Assembly (NCBI GenBank): GCA_029721435.1
Contig: CM056576.1
Location: 119,711,166 to 119,775,165 of the forward strand
Source: Gymnothorax reevesii
Taxonomy: Eukaryota; Chordata; Actinopteri; Anguilliformes; Muraenidae
DNA: 64,000 nucleotides
Direction: 5' to 3'
Below the pieces are notes generated by a model. It was not told the DNA's origin and made no database searches. It saw only the letters and a program-made list of their open reading frames with translations. A program made the translations under genes and the position numbers. Below, piece after piece: positions 45,401-57,237 of this stretch. How positions within the stretch are numbered: the first letter of the stretch is position 1; each line of letters starts with the position of its first letter.

Positions 45401-48400
45401 GAAAGGTAAGCAGGGTTTGAAAAATAAGCTATTAGAATGAACCCATGGTACTTACTCCCTGGCGTTCTCCGGGGCTCCATTTTGGGGGCAAAAGCAGGGG
45501 CTCCCTGATGGTCCTGGCTCTTCTGCATGTGGACGCCTTTGCAGATCTCATGAAACGTGCGCTGGAGGGAGAGGAAAGAGGGAAACGCAGACAAACAATG
45601 AGTCTGGGGACGCACTGTGTACCACCACAGAGCGCCTCAGCACTTCAACGAGAGAGAACCTTACAGGCACACATTTAGATACATGCAAGTGCAGTGCCTG
45701 TTCATAACGAACCCGTTCGGAACAGGGGTACTTTTCCCAAAAACACAGAATCTAACTTACAGAGTTGGAACCAATGACTGTGTATGATCGGACTATGCAA
45801 GTTTATAAGCAACTCAGCTTTTGGGAAATGTACCCCAAGCCGATTGCTTAGCCTGCGCTATTTCTATGAGCAGTATTCTGGAGAACCGCTCAGCCATGCA
45901 ACTTCACACTCGTGACTATAATGCAACCATCCTCAGCAATATAAGCGTCATGTGTGAGGTCGATAGGATAAACGGTTGTAGAGAAAACCAAAGAACAGGA
46001 ATCCATAGCTACAGGCAAACAGAACAGTCTTTCATATTAGTTTTATATACACTGTATATTTTTATACGCACACATTCAGTACACGCACATACACATTAGA
46101 AGGGCGCGTGACTCACAGGCTTGGCTATGCGAGACTCCTCCTCCTCCGGTCTCGGCCGGGCCCCGTTGCTGTCGCTGGACGAGGCCACGCTCATCAGGTG
46201 CTCGTTACTGCCCATGCTGCCGTAGCAGCTCGACCCATTACTGTGGACCGGCTATTGTGAGAGGATGAGAGGGTGCGGTTACACAAGGCCAGAGGTGGAG
46301 TGTTTCTGAGTGTGTGTGCGCATGTGTGTCTGTGTTGTGCAAAGGCAAGGGTGAATGTGTGTGTTAATATCTTTATAACTGTGTGTTTGAGTGCGTTTAG
46401 AGATCACGTGTGCAGTGTAAGCGTGTGTGCTTTCGTTTACTGACAGTATGCAGGTGAGTGGGTGTGTTCTAGTGCGCTGATGCAAATTTGCGTTTCTGGC
46501 AAATAGTGCGAATGAGTATGTTTGTACATACATAGATGAGTGCGACTGTATATGCATTGGTGTGACTGCGCACGCATGTGTGTGTGTGTACGGACCTGCA
46601 GCAGCAGTCTGTGTATCTGATCGGTTATCTCCTGGATGTCCGAGTCCACAGTCTTGCCTTCCACTGATGGGGGGTCCGCAAACACATCTTCATTAACGGG
46701 GCCCCTGCGGAGAAGGGGGCCACAAGAATATACGCATCAGGATAGAGGGAGGAGAGAAGAGTGAGATGGAGGAGGGAAGAAAGAGCAAGACAGGAAGAAA
46801 GAGAGATGGGGAGAGGGGGCGAGAGAGAGAAAGAGTGATATGGAGGTGGAGAGAGAGAAAACAATAGTGAGATGGGGAGAGACTGAGAAGAAGAAAAGGA
46901 ATGTGAAGGAGAGAGAAATAGATATGAGAGAGAGAGAGATGGAGTGAGAGAGGTAAGGAAGAAAGAAAGAGATGAGGGAGAAAATCAGAGGACAGAAAGA
47001 AAGAGATGAGGGGAATGAGAAAGAAAACGAGAGAGATGGGTAGAGAACAAAAAAGAGAAAGTCAGGAAGAGATGAGAGAGAGAGAGAAAAAGAAAAAGAA
47101 AGAATGCAAGAGAGATGAGTAAGAGAAAGGAGAGAGAAAGAGAGAGAAAGGAAAAGAGAAGAGATAAAAGAGATATAAATTGCAGGGAGAGAAAGAGAGG
47201 GAGCAAAAGAGATGAGAAAGAGGGAGGTACTGTAAATACTGTAAGAGAGAAAAGAGTGATGGGCAAGAGAGAGAAAAAAAGAGAGGGGAGTGAGAAAAAG
47301 AGAGGGAGGGAGGGAGATAACTGGAGGTCAGGGGTCACAGAGCAGGAAGAGCAGGGGCTGTGGACTCACATGCGGACTTTGTGCCTCCCGATGATGAAGG
47401 ACACTTTGCGACTCCAGGGGTTGACGAAGCTGGACCAGCTGGTGTCCACGGTGATGTACTCGCCGTTGCGGGCGCAGAAGCGGATGGAGGAGTGGTCGAA
47501 CGGCTGGCCGGCGTACTGCAGGACTGCGATTGGAAAAGAAAAAATGAGCCGGAGGGGGTCAGTAAGCGTACGACGTGAAAGATGACGCGTCATCGTGCAA
47601 CACGGCGGGCGAACTCACTCTTCCTGTGGATGGCCAACATCATGGGTCGGTCATTGGGATGCAGATGGAGCAGGACTGGGGTGCCAATCAGATCCTGCGG
47701 CATGTAACCCAGCAGAGGGATGGCCCTAACAGAAGCAGAAAGAAACCGAGAGATTACACAATTATAATTATTTTATTCAGAGACACAAACCAGGTTTTGA
47801 CTACAGTTATGATAACTCAGCTCAACTCAACTTCATTTATAGAGCACTTTAGAATTTAGAATGACATTTTGGCAGAAATGGAATATAACATTCATAACTA
47901 CTTTTTTTGGTAGTGTATAATCACGTGAAAACAATAATCTTCTAGTTTGATTTCGCTTAGAAAGAAGCCCTTTAAACCTACATGGGAGCGGGTCTACCCC
48001 AGTGGAGAACGCCATTTCGCGCGGCCATTTTTTCTACTGTAGCCCAGAACGGGGAAAAAGTTAATGAATAAAGCACTGACACAAGAGAGCGCCTTTCACG
48101 TTTTCTCAAGTTTTGCGGCCACCTAGGTTTTCTGAGAAAAGGAATCGTCAGCTGGTTGCAATCCATAATCTGACCACTAGATGGCTCAAAATCTTACACA
48201 CTGGTCGGTTAAAAACAACCGCAGCAGAAACAAAGTGCTGTTCATAAAAAGAAATAAGAACATAAAACAATTAAAAACAATAAAACAATAAAAACAGTAT
48301 AACAAAAAAAAATAGTAAAAACAATGAAAACAGTGAGAGGCACTTAAACAAGAGTAGAGACTCATGCTGGGTCGAAGGCCAAGGAATACAAATGGGTTTA

Positions 48401-51400
48401 AAGATGAGTTATAAAAATGGGCAGCGAGGGGACTTGTCTGATGTGCAATGGTAGATCGTTCCATAATTAAGGAGCAGAGATGGAAAAAGCTCAATCCCCT
48501 CTGAGCTTCCTCTTAGACCTCGGTACCTCCAGAAGCAGCTGATCAGCTGACCTGAGGCACCGAGCAGGAGCGTAAGGATGGAGCAGTTCAGACAGGTAAG
48601 GTGGGCCGAGACCATTTAAAGATTTAAAAACAAATAAAAGAACCGTAAAATAAACTCTAAAGTGCATAGGCAGCCAGTGGAGGGAGGCCAGAAAAAAGTT
48701 GAGATTTACAAAAGCAAAGCATGACTTCCTTACCCACGAAGTAACTTCGAGATAAAATTTTTAAAAATGCTACTAACACATGACAAAGACAAATTATTAA
48801 CAAGCCGTGTGGCTAACCTCTCGTCTACGTCCTGGAAAATGCAGCCAGGCGTGTGCGTGGTGGTGAATATCCGCTTGTCCGTGGGGATTCTGGGGGCTAT
48901 ACAGGAAGAGAATAAATGCATAACCAAACTCTGTTCACGGTGAGTTCCTGTCTGTTTTTCTGCATGTCTTTGATGGTTTTCATTTTACAACTCTACGCTG
49001 GCAGAACGGATTCAACAGATAGGTAATTCAATACGATCACTGGCTGATGAATAAGGTGTGCTGTAAGTTTGAAAAGGCACCTAGAGCATCATACATCTAG
49101 TACAGAGTGTAGGGCAAATCCAGTCCAACATTGTAAATACTCATGAAGAACCAAGTTCTTCCACATAAAAACATCAGATTTTACCTTTCTAGCTAACCAA
49201 GGAGGTCCCATTAAGAAAATTCTCCACACTTTCAATTCTTCTAGTAGTTAGAGATGGAGAATAACTCTGGTAGAGCCCCTGGCACAGTCTGAGTTAAGGG
49301 CCTTGCTCAAGGACCCAACGGCAGGGTAATACCCAAATTCACCTCTCCAGATGCAAGTCTAAATCTAGTGATCTGACCACCCTTTCTACAGTTGTTAACC
49401 AGGCAACCAACCTCCTGGCTACCCTGCCATCTGCTTGAAGTATTTACTTGTAATTTCACAAGAAGAAGAGACATCATTACCTTCATACCCGGAATGCACC
49501 CTCTCTGCCAGCAGGAGGCAGCAGAACTGGTCCTCGGCGTGCTCGGCATCCTGGACCTTCATGCGGTACGGCGTCATGCGGAACGGGTAATACTGGGGGT
49601 TCCTTTCCCTCTCCCTGCCCCCGCTGCGGAGACAACAGCAGGGTGGTCACATGATCGGCCCACGGTTACCCAGCATGCAACTCTGAACAGCTAGGCCATG
49701 TCCGAAACAGCCAACTAGCGTTCTATCGTTTAAATTGTCAAACGGTCAAACAAAACATGAGACGCACACCTTTGATCTACCTGGAAAGCATCTGATGAAG
49801 CTTGTTGAACTGTGTCTGGCAGTTTTTGAGAAGCAGATAGACAACATCCCCTATACAATGCTGTACAGACGAACGGACGGACAAGGGCAACTCTATCTGC
49901 TGCTGCCATATATGGCAGAGGCATAAACATATACCATGAAAGCAGTTAACTGTTGAATTTAAATCAGGTCAAGATTTGATGTTGACTCCCCTTTGCCTAA
50001 AAGTTGGAAACAGCAGCAGAGACCTGCAGTTTTATAGTTTTGTAAGAGAATTGGCTGTTTGGTGGTTCCAAAATACATACAGTCTACTCTTCACATAAGC
50101 TGTCCCACCAATCTTCCTTAATATTTCTTAACAATGAGGAAGATGTGTCCCAAGACACCAATCTCTTCATCAGTGATCTATTAAATTATAACTGGACCCA
50201 AAGATGGCTTGAACTCCATCTCTGTAAAACCTTCTGAAGTGTTACTGGTATAGAGCTGAAAATGGTCACCCTGAATGCACTAAGCAGAACCCCAGAAATA
50301 GACATTGCACATAATCCAAGAGATGATGTACACTGAAGTGTCGGAAAATTTTGCCCACTTCACTTCATCTACTCAATATGTAGTCACAGGAAACTGCCAG
50401 CATTTGCGTGGGCAGCAGCCTGTAAGGGTAGACTGATTATATTCCGAAGCGTACGCTAGATGGCGAGTCAGACCCACAGTACCGTCCCCAAGGCAACGGC
50501 CACTGCGTGGCGGAGCAGCCAGTTCGCATGGCAGCTAAACTAATCTCCTCCGATGATGCAAAACGGAAAAAGCGAAATGAATAAAGACATTCAGAGCAGA
50601 TGGTGGTCCGCAGCGGGCCGAGAGATCGTACGCACCTGATACGGCAGAAGAAGGATTTCTCCTGCATGCAGTCAGATGGAGAGGACTCTGTAGGGGGGGA
50701 AATAGCAGTCAGGATGTGCATATTCAGAGAGGAGCGAAGGGAAACATTTCTATGAATAGATGATACAATTGTTCAGCCAGGGGCAAGGGTTGAATACATT
50801 TATCGAAATGCGTCACCAACAGGATGGTATCTGCAAACTATGCATAAAGCCGGTGGCATTTCTTTGACCCGAACTTTTTTTTTCTGTTTCTAGAATACGC
50901 TGTAATAAACGGCACTCTCCAATAAAGTATTACATCATGTTGGAAATAAACACAATAAAACACAACACTACAACACTATATATTACTGTATTACACTGTA
51001 CTATTATGATTTTGCAGACCTTTTTATCTACATAAAAAACATCAATGCGAGCATTACACCACCTTTATCACAGGAAAACAAAACTGAAGTAACACCAAGA
51101 AGGTATATGTGCCCATTAATTACCGCGTGGTGCAAGATCACCAAAAATAAAAAAGCAACAATTTGTGCAGTTAGAATACAGAATGACTGGATAGACTCTG
51201 TTCTTGTTATTGGTCCATGAGAGATTTTGTTGACTATAAAATTTGGCATAGTTCAAATAAACCCATTTCAAACTTTTGAAAGATGGAACTATTAAAAACA
51301 AAAGATGGGTGGCGGGTGTAGCGGGAGGGTGAACGTTCCCTTACCAGCCCCAGTGCACATGCTCCAGGAGGGCAGGCGATACGGCGTGGTAAAGCTGTAG

Positions 51401-54400
51401 AAGACGCTGACATCCTGCGGGGTCAGGAACTCCACAAACTTGCCGTTTTTGAAGGCGTTCTGCTTGCAGTTCAAGATGTAAGAGGCCTGGTCCGATATGT
51501 ACACAATCTTGCCCGTGATCAGGGACACCGCCACGGCGAAAATGTCCTGTGAAGAGATCTCGCTGGTTACCACATGTACACGTGAACACATGAACACACA
51601 CATGCATGTACACTGATACACCCATCACACACTCAAAGACATACATATGTGTACACAAACATGAACACTTAAAAAAAACCCCAAGCATTCCACAGCAAAA
51701 ACACTCACACAGACACAAACACAATACAATAATCTCACAACACTCAGGCAGGAGACACAACCGCCAGGGCATTTGGATCTTTACTGTCACCTAGTGGAAT
51801 TTAAGATGTAAAGCATTTATCATCCCAATCTTCCAACCCCGAAATGGTGAAGAATCATTTGATAAGTTCCTGGATTTGGAATTTGATCCGGATGACTCAA
51901 AAAATTAAACCGCCCCTAGGACTAGCCAAGCCACACCCCTGGTAAAAAAAATTAATTAAAATCTATCCATATCCTTTTCCAAAATGTTGCTAATAAACAA
52001 CTATTCACATAAACTGAAGGTAAAACATAACCTCCTTGGCAGAGGTAAAAATGAAAAAAATTATCCCTATTGTACAGCAAATGAAACGATGCCTCATTTT
52101 ATTGCACTTTGAGGTATTATTTGTCATCTTTCGAGGTCTTTCTGCCATGTTCCCCTTTTACTTTCTCACTGCCATTTTCTCATGCACAATTACAGTTTCT
52201 GAGTGTCCCAACTCTACATACGTATCCTTAATCAGTGCTTAAACAGGACCGAATCAGTCCAAGAGCCTGACTCACAGCCATAACTGCTCTGTGTAAAAGG
52301 GCCGGAACAGAACAGGCCATTTCAGGCGTAATCATACCGATTCCAGTAACATTTTCCCAGCAGGCATATTTTACCTCATGAATGCACATTTGTCACGTTT
52401 TCTGACAATAGGGTTTCACTCACCGTGTTTTTAAGGGTGTATTCTGAGGTGATGCTGTCGATCTCTTCGATGGTGTAGGATGACACATCCAAGCCTGACG
52501 GCTGGCTGTCACTTATCATAAGAAGCTGGTAGTACTCCTCATTGGCTGCAACACAACATAGACGCGCATAATTACGTGGTCATAATTGTATTCGGTATAT
52601 TTGTATTCCGTCACAGGTAAATTGTTTTTCATGTATTGTGTACGACAAAAAAAAAAAAAAAAAGCTAAAATTTTTTCTTAAGTTTTGGCAGATTTAGACG
52701 CATCTTTCGGTCATCAGTAGTCACAAAAGTTCATTTTTACATTGAGAACTATCGATTTTGGTTGCCATGGTAAAACAGATTATTGCATCTACCAGGGCAG
52801 GAACTGTTTCATTAAACTTCTGTAGCGACTTCTGCATCCCGAAAAAAAAAACAGTCGCTCGAATTAACCAGATTGATTCCTGACACTACCCCCCCACCCC
52901 TGCCATCCTCCACCTTGCCCAAGGCACTCCTCATTACCACAGGGAACTGAGAATGATGCTGCAGCTATTCTCAAATCGACTGTTTGGGAACATCGTGTTC
53001 TGCGAGCGTGTTTGCGGCTGAATCCTCGGCGGACACTTACCTTCCACCTGCTTGACGCAGCGGAGGGCGTACTTCAGAGCGTTGAGCGTACTGGACTTGT
53101 TCCCCTTGGGCCTTTTCTCCGAGGGCAGGTGCAGTTTCAGTTCCTTTAAGGTCTTCAGGAGCTCCTTCTGAGTCTTTGCCTTGGCCGACTCCTCGCTGCT
53201 GCGATTCGCCAACGAAAAGCACAGGGGGCTCGTCAGGGGCGTGTCACTACAGGCTCGCATGTACTCCCAAACAAAAACAAACCCACACGCTTGGGTACAC
53301 GCACCAAGAGGCGCAGCAGGACACGGGTACACACACGCGGACAAAACAGAGAAGCTCAGGCGACTGTGCGGCATCAGTCATTCACTGACAATAGTCAATC
53401 ATTTGACTCAGGGAGCTTGAGCCTTTTCGGGACAGCAACTGATAGCTCATTATGGGTCAGCTTAATATGCCGTTTGTAATTATCTCCCAGTCACCAACAG
53501 AAAAACACACACAAGCACGTACAAGTTAAATGGAAGACTACAATCTAAGGTGTTCGCTTACCTGCAGCCGCTGGTGGAGGGATTGTCCTGCTCAGAGCTG
53601 GCGCTGAGGAGACTGAATGCGTTGGAGCTGCTGGGAGGGGAAGGGCTGTGGGAGTTGGAGCTGCAGAGACAAACGGACAGAAGGACGGACGGACAGGCAA
53701 AGGACAGACAACCCACAGGTTATTGGATGGACATTACGGACAGCTGAGAGCCAGCACCCCTAAAGTGGTTATAATGGGGTCTTTGATTCAACATAGCAAA
53801 GTTGTGCTTGCAAACAGGAGCTTACTGGTCACCTGTAGGTCTACCTGTGGGGAAGTCTTCAATACTCTATGTATTTATTCCATCATTTAAATGGACTAGC
53901 TGTGAGCAGGCTGATGTGGGTGCACTGTATATTAGTGGAGGACAACATTGGTAGAGACAATGTCTGGTTTTAATGCCAACTTCTGGCCTTAATAATGCAA
54001 TTAGTCCTTGTATTTAAATGCTATTGGACGATTTAGCTTAATTGTCAAAAAGCCCTTGATAGACGACCGAATAACTTCATTCCCAGACTGACAAAAATCA
54101 TCTAATCCACAACTGAACCAGTTTTTGTGTGTGCAGCCAATTTATCTAAAGTAATCGGAGTGGAAATAAAAAACTTGCAGACTCACTGGCCCTCCAGGAC
54201 CAGAACTGCCCATCGCTGGTTTATATTGCTGACTTAATGAAGCTCAAGTTCACATAAAGCTAATCTTTCAGGCTGGGCTATTTACAGAAACATAAACCTG
54301 CTCATAAAACTGCCCGTCCAATTGCTCTACTGTGCTTAGAATAGCCATCTGGACAGCAGGAGTCCGAAAGGTGAGCTTCTAAGACTTTCTCCGAGGAGAA

Positions 54401-57083
54401 ATATAGTCCAGGTTGTCTCACAAGCAGCCGTAAGCCTCCCAGATTAGATCTTAAATACACAAGGAGGCTAAAAACAACTTCAGCTGATGCCTTGTTTAGT
54501 ACCTCCAAGGACATAGATAGCACTGGAATGAGCCTATTATAGCAAGCTCCTACAAAATAGTTCTGCTAGCAGACATAGATTTATATAATTAGAACCCTAA
54601 GATCATTATAGCATAAGTAGCCTATCTAGCGATAGCATTAGCTTGTAGCAAGTGGGTTAAGTGCATTCAGTGAGACTGATCTGAATGCATAATTGGTCTA
54701 TCCCTTTTGGGCTGTATAGTTACATACAAATACCCACGTCCTTCCGAGTGATGACAAAAATTTCCTCAATTTGCACAATGTTTGGGCATTTTCTCAGTTC
54801 ATGCGATTTAGATCAACACTGGCGTGCTGTGTTCAAAGAAAATACAATGTTCTTCTCTCCCTTTCATGAGTGTCTGGTCGATAAAAGTAACTTAATGTAG
54901 GACTAATGCAATTCAGACCATGAGGGACTCGAGCAACGCCAGCCAGTACAGATGTAGCTGGCAGCGCTGCAGAGGGAGAGGAGAACATAGTGTACTTGGA
55001 GCTAAAATGAGCAAGGAAAGTGAGTGGGCCACTACAGCAGAGAGGGAGAGACTAAGCCAAAAACAATAAAGCCAAGCTAGATTGGTTTCAGTTCTCTTGC
55101 TTCTCCACATAATGGGAAAGATCTCTTATTTTAATCATAAAAGGGGCAATAAGTCTTGTGCTGTGTACCAGCCGAGCTCATAAAGGAAGAAATTTTGTGC
55201 ACAAGTGGCTCTGCAAAGACTGCAGTTGTTCCATCTACCACTTCTTCAGCAATGAGACAACAGAAAATCTCCTCCTCATTAGAGACACTGCAGCCAATTA
55301 TTCACCTTCAGGGCCACCGCAAGCAACAGTTAGCAAAAATCTAGATTTAACACGAGATAACGGAGCACAGTATAATGAAGCAGGCTGTGAACAACAGAAG
55401 TGCTGGACAGATTCTTTTTTTTTTTTTTTATGATTAGCAAGCGAACGCTAGCCCTCCAGCACCTGCAAGGTCACCCACTCAAAAGACCTTACACTGCGGT
55501 CTGGTGACGAGGTGACAAGAAAAAACAGGAAGTGCCGTATTTTTTCATGCAGTAAACAAAAAAATAAAGTCATAACAGTGTTTCAGTTTCGTGTGACGTC
55601 AATCGGCTTTTTCTCTCTCACATAGACAATACCAGACTGCCTTAGTAGTCCGTTGGCCTGAAACGTGAAACTGTCCTACCCAAGTCGACTGACAAATTAT
55701 CTTAAGTCTTATTATTATGCTAACAAGTAACAGAAATACAATTTTACACGTAAATATATGACAAAAATGGTGCTTAAGTGTATTTTTCAGAGGCACCATT
55801 TTCTTGAAAGGCAGACCTTTCCAGGTATTTTGAATTTAAATCAGAGCCACGTCGAAGCAGAGCAGACTTGCCTCGCAGTCGAGAGTTAGCTAAGGTTCAG
55901 GTTAAACAAGGACACTAGAGGAAGGAGTGCGAGGCGCATTTTTTTACAGTCAAGTCAGGCACTGCCCATTAAACTTGGGAACATTCTGCGGTTTGGCGGG
56001 CAGCCAGCGACTGAAGTTTGACGTGAGCATGCAACTCTACACTACATCGCCAGGGAAACCGTCCCCGCCCTCTACAGTAGAAGCGAATGGGAGAGCGACG
56101 CTAACATCTGTCTTGGCACAGCTCCTCCTGCCAAGCCCGCGGGGGGAAATTACTTGGCAGAACATTTTGTTCTTGACGTTGAGCCGAAAGTACATTTGAA
56201 AAAAACAAAAAAAATGGGAGGTGCAGAGACTCGCACAACAAAGTTAGCCATCTTAATATAATTGGGTCAAAGCGGCATTGCAGGTGGTTAGTGCACAAAA
56301 ACCCCTACCTTTACCAGCGTAAGATTGTTATCAGTGAAGTTATTTACGCCTGATCGTCATGAAAAACATGACGATCAAAGTGTGACATCAAATACCATCC
56401 TCATTTACCTCAAGAGTCAAACTACAAGTTTTTTTACAACTCTTTGGCACAAACATAGTCACATTTTCTCTCTGAACAAGTTAAAATATTATTAAAATTA
56501 ATTTTTCAACTCTTTGCCTTCTACAGTCGTCATACTGGATTTGAGGGGGGTGGGGATGAACAAGTGTTATTCCAGGACTGTTGTTGTGATTTCACACCCG
56601 TGTCAAACCTCGACAGCATCTTATTTTGACCATAAAGCAAAGCCACTCCCCGCTACACGGTCAGACTGACCTCTTGTTGCTCCCAGACGACTCCAACAGC
56701 GCCGAGTCCTTGCTGTTGCCATTGGAGCTGCCCGTGGACTCGTTTCCGTGGGACTCGTTGCCGTGGGATTCGTTCCCGTGGGATTCGTTGCTGTGGGACT
56801 CGGTCCCGCTGCCGCTGGAGCCGCTGCTCTTCATCTCCACGTCTTCCTCGCGCAGGGGCCGCATCCGCTTGCGCTCGCCGTGGGGGGACCGGCTGGGGCC
56901 CTGACTGCTGCTGTCGCTGCCCTCTGAGGCCAGGCCCAGCTCCGCCCCGCCACGCCCCCGCCCCTCCGCGTACCCGCCCATCCTGTGCAGCTGGGACATG
57001 GGGCCGCAAGCCGCCGCCGCCCCCTCGTCCCGCCCCTCCAGGGCGGAGTAACGGTAGGGCTTGGAGTCGGAGTCGTCAGACAT
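33991..57083 (-). CDS. per2: period circadian regulator 2
   Basis: The 22 coding exons are 56671-57083, 53562-53660, 53041-53198, 52424-52545, 51345-51546, 50636-50687, 49481-49623, 48818-48896, 47619-47725, 47370-47523, 46596-46704, 46117-46251, 45456-45561, 44388-44559, 43308-43435, 42723-42920, 42070-42330, 40544-41442, 37654-37831, 36422-36614, 34703-34853 and 33991-34137. They join in phase to 1401 residues, as expected for a fish Per2. PER2 binds cryptochromes and CK1 and represses CLOCK-BMAL1 in the nucleus. PAS-A covers about 255-335. PAS-B covers about 403-460 with its PAC motif to 510. CK1-binding segments are near 670-690 ([17 protein letters not shown]) and 828-855 ([19 protein letters not shown]). 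The CK1 serine array spans 766-778, a nuclear localisation signal 905-916 ([12 protein letters not shown]), and the C-terminal cryptochrome-binding region includes C1355 and C1358. The ATG at 57083 gives [11 protein letters not shown], a Per2-like start. per1 and per3 fit less well, but I made no alignment. Splice sites are GT-AG; the donors of exons 8 and 16 are weak. Confidence 0.95.
35349..35557. mobile_element. hAT-type miniature element with 8-bp target duplication
   Basis: The ends caaggctgcccaaccc and ggattgggcagccctg are inverted copies (35357-35549, 193 bases). They are flanked by perfect duplications of ccctagcg (35349-35356 and 35550-35557). An 8-base duplication and CA-G ends indicate mobilisation by a hAT transposase. 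It sits in a per2 intron. Confidence 0.8.
36955..37260. mobile_element. possible Tc1-like end fragment in a per2 intron
   Basis: The sequence accaatcaaaagtttggaca plus cac matches the terminal sequence of a very common fish Tc1-like family, and gtgtccaaaattgtagact occurs downstream at about 37105. The extent and orientation are uncertain. Confidence 0.35.
37832..40543. other. per2 intron between exons 18 and 19, no gene seen
   Basis: A 2.7 kb AT-rich intron. Overlapping frames at 38391-38811 on both strands show no recognisable protein. There is no clear transposon end. Confidence 0.5.
41735..41955. repeat. 100-bp tandem repeat, 2.2 copies
   Basis: The unit starts acacaaaatgttctcac at 41735, 41835 and 41935, so the period is exactly 100 bases. 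The first two units differ by scattered substitutions, and the third is cut after about 20 bases. It lies in the per2 intron just upstream of the large exon 18. Confidence 0.85.
42396..42438 (+). repeat. (CA)n microsatellite
   Basis: About 21 CA units close to per2 exon 17, followed by degenerate CA-rich sequence to about 42640. Confidence 0.95.
45725..45836. mobile_element. miniature inverted-repeat element, 112 bp
   Basis: Left end ggggtacttttcccaaaa and right end ttttgggaaatgtacccc are near-perfect inverted copies. It lies in the intron between per2 exons 12 and 13. It shares its plan and ends with the element at 10071-10190. Confidence 0.6.
46735..47335. repeat. long polypurine (GA-rich) tract in a per2 intron
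   Basis: About 600 bases of the plus strand are almost entirely A and G (gaga, gaaa and gggaga units) with few pyrimidines. As read in the per2 transcript this is a polypyrimidine tract. It fills most of the intron between exons 10 and 11. The long frames in it (for example 46985-47338) are artefacts of composition. Confidence 0.9.
47818..48725 (-). mobile_element. 5'-truncated LINE fragment, itself interrupted
   Basis: Minus-strand translation at about 48400-48720 gives [32 protein letters not shown] and [22 protein letters not shown] motifs of a non-LTR retrotransposon C terminus. The 3' tail (ctcaactcaacttcatttatagagcac) is at 47818-47852. It is separated from the rest by about 330 bases (47860-48185) that look like another dispersed repeat. 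It sits in per2 intron 8. Confidence 0.6.
47860..48185. repeat. dispersed repeat inside the LINE fragment
   Basis: It contains gagcgggtctaccccagtgg, tactgtagcccagaacggg and gaccactagatggctc. I recognise these as parts of a common non-coding interspersed fish element. It separates the LINE tail from its coding remnant, so it inserted later. Exact ends were not resolved. Confidence 0.45.
49270..49400. repeat. dispersed repeat fragment
   Basis: The segment gttaagggccttgctcaagg followed by acccaac is a frequent fish repeat motif. It lies in per2 intron 7 close to exon 7. Confidence 0.45.
53661..56670. other. per2 intron 1 of the coding region, no gene seen
   Basis: A 3 kb intron between the Ser/Gly-rich first coding exon and the second. 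Small overlapping frames do not resemble any protein. It contains one perfect palindromic CRE listed separately. Confidence 0.5.
55594..55601. promoter_or_regulatory. palindromic cAMP response element match
   Basis: TGACGTCA, the full CRE consensus, in the first coding intron of per2. CREs in per promoters mediate CREB-driven induction by light in mammals. Function here is unproven. Confidence 0.35.
56736..56801 (-). repeat. per2: 15-bp coding minisatellite in per2 exon 1
   Basis: Four successive five-residue units of Glu-Ser-His-(Ser/Gly)-Asn (residues 95-114) lead into Glu-Ser. The same unit is visible in DNA as repeats of gtgggattcgttgcc type. It lies in the low-complexity N-terminal region ahead of the PAS domains. 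Confidence 0.8.
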
Positions 57084-57215
57084 GTAGTCGCTGAGGACAG
57101 GTAAGTGGGTCTGGGTGGAAATTCGAAAGAATCACCCCATCCTCCAACAGGGTACTTGCCGCTGGGTAATCGCCCCTCTGGAAGGTTCCTTTAAGAAAGG
57201 AAATACAGACAGAGA

Positions 57216-57237
57216 CACGTGCGTGAGACACTTATGC
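57216..57237. promoter_or_regulatory. per2: E-box (CACGTG) with adjacent TTATGC, upstream of per2
   Basis: A canonical CACGTG is at 57216-57221, 133 bases upstream of the per2 ATG. A D-box-like TTATGC core is at 57232-57237. In zebrafish per2, a nearby E-box and D-box together form the light-responsive module. A plausible splice acceptor (tttcctttcttaaag, exon starting at 57188) lies between this site and the ATG, so the site may be intronic instead of promoter-proximal. Confidence 0.4.

Noticed and set aside
46985..47585. Long plus- and minus-strand frames rich in Arg/Glu/Lys or Ser/Leu/Phe
   Set aside because: They are composition artefacts of the polypurine tract and of per2 exon 10 read on the wrong strand.
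54302..55433. Short frames in per2 intron 1
   Set aside because: No coding signature, no conserved motif, and they overlap on both strands.
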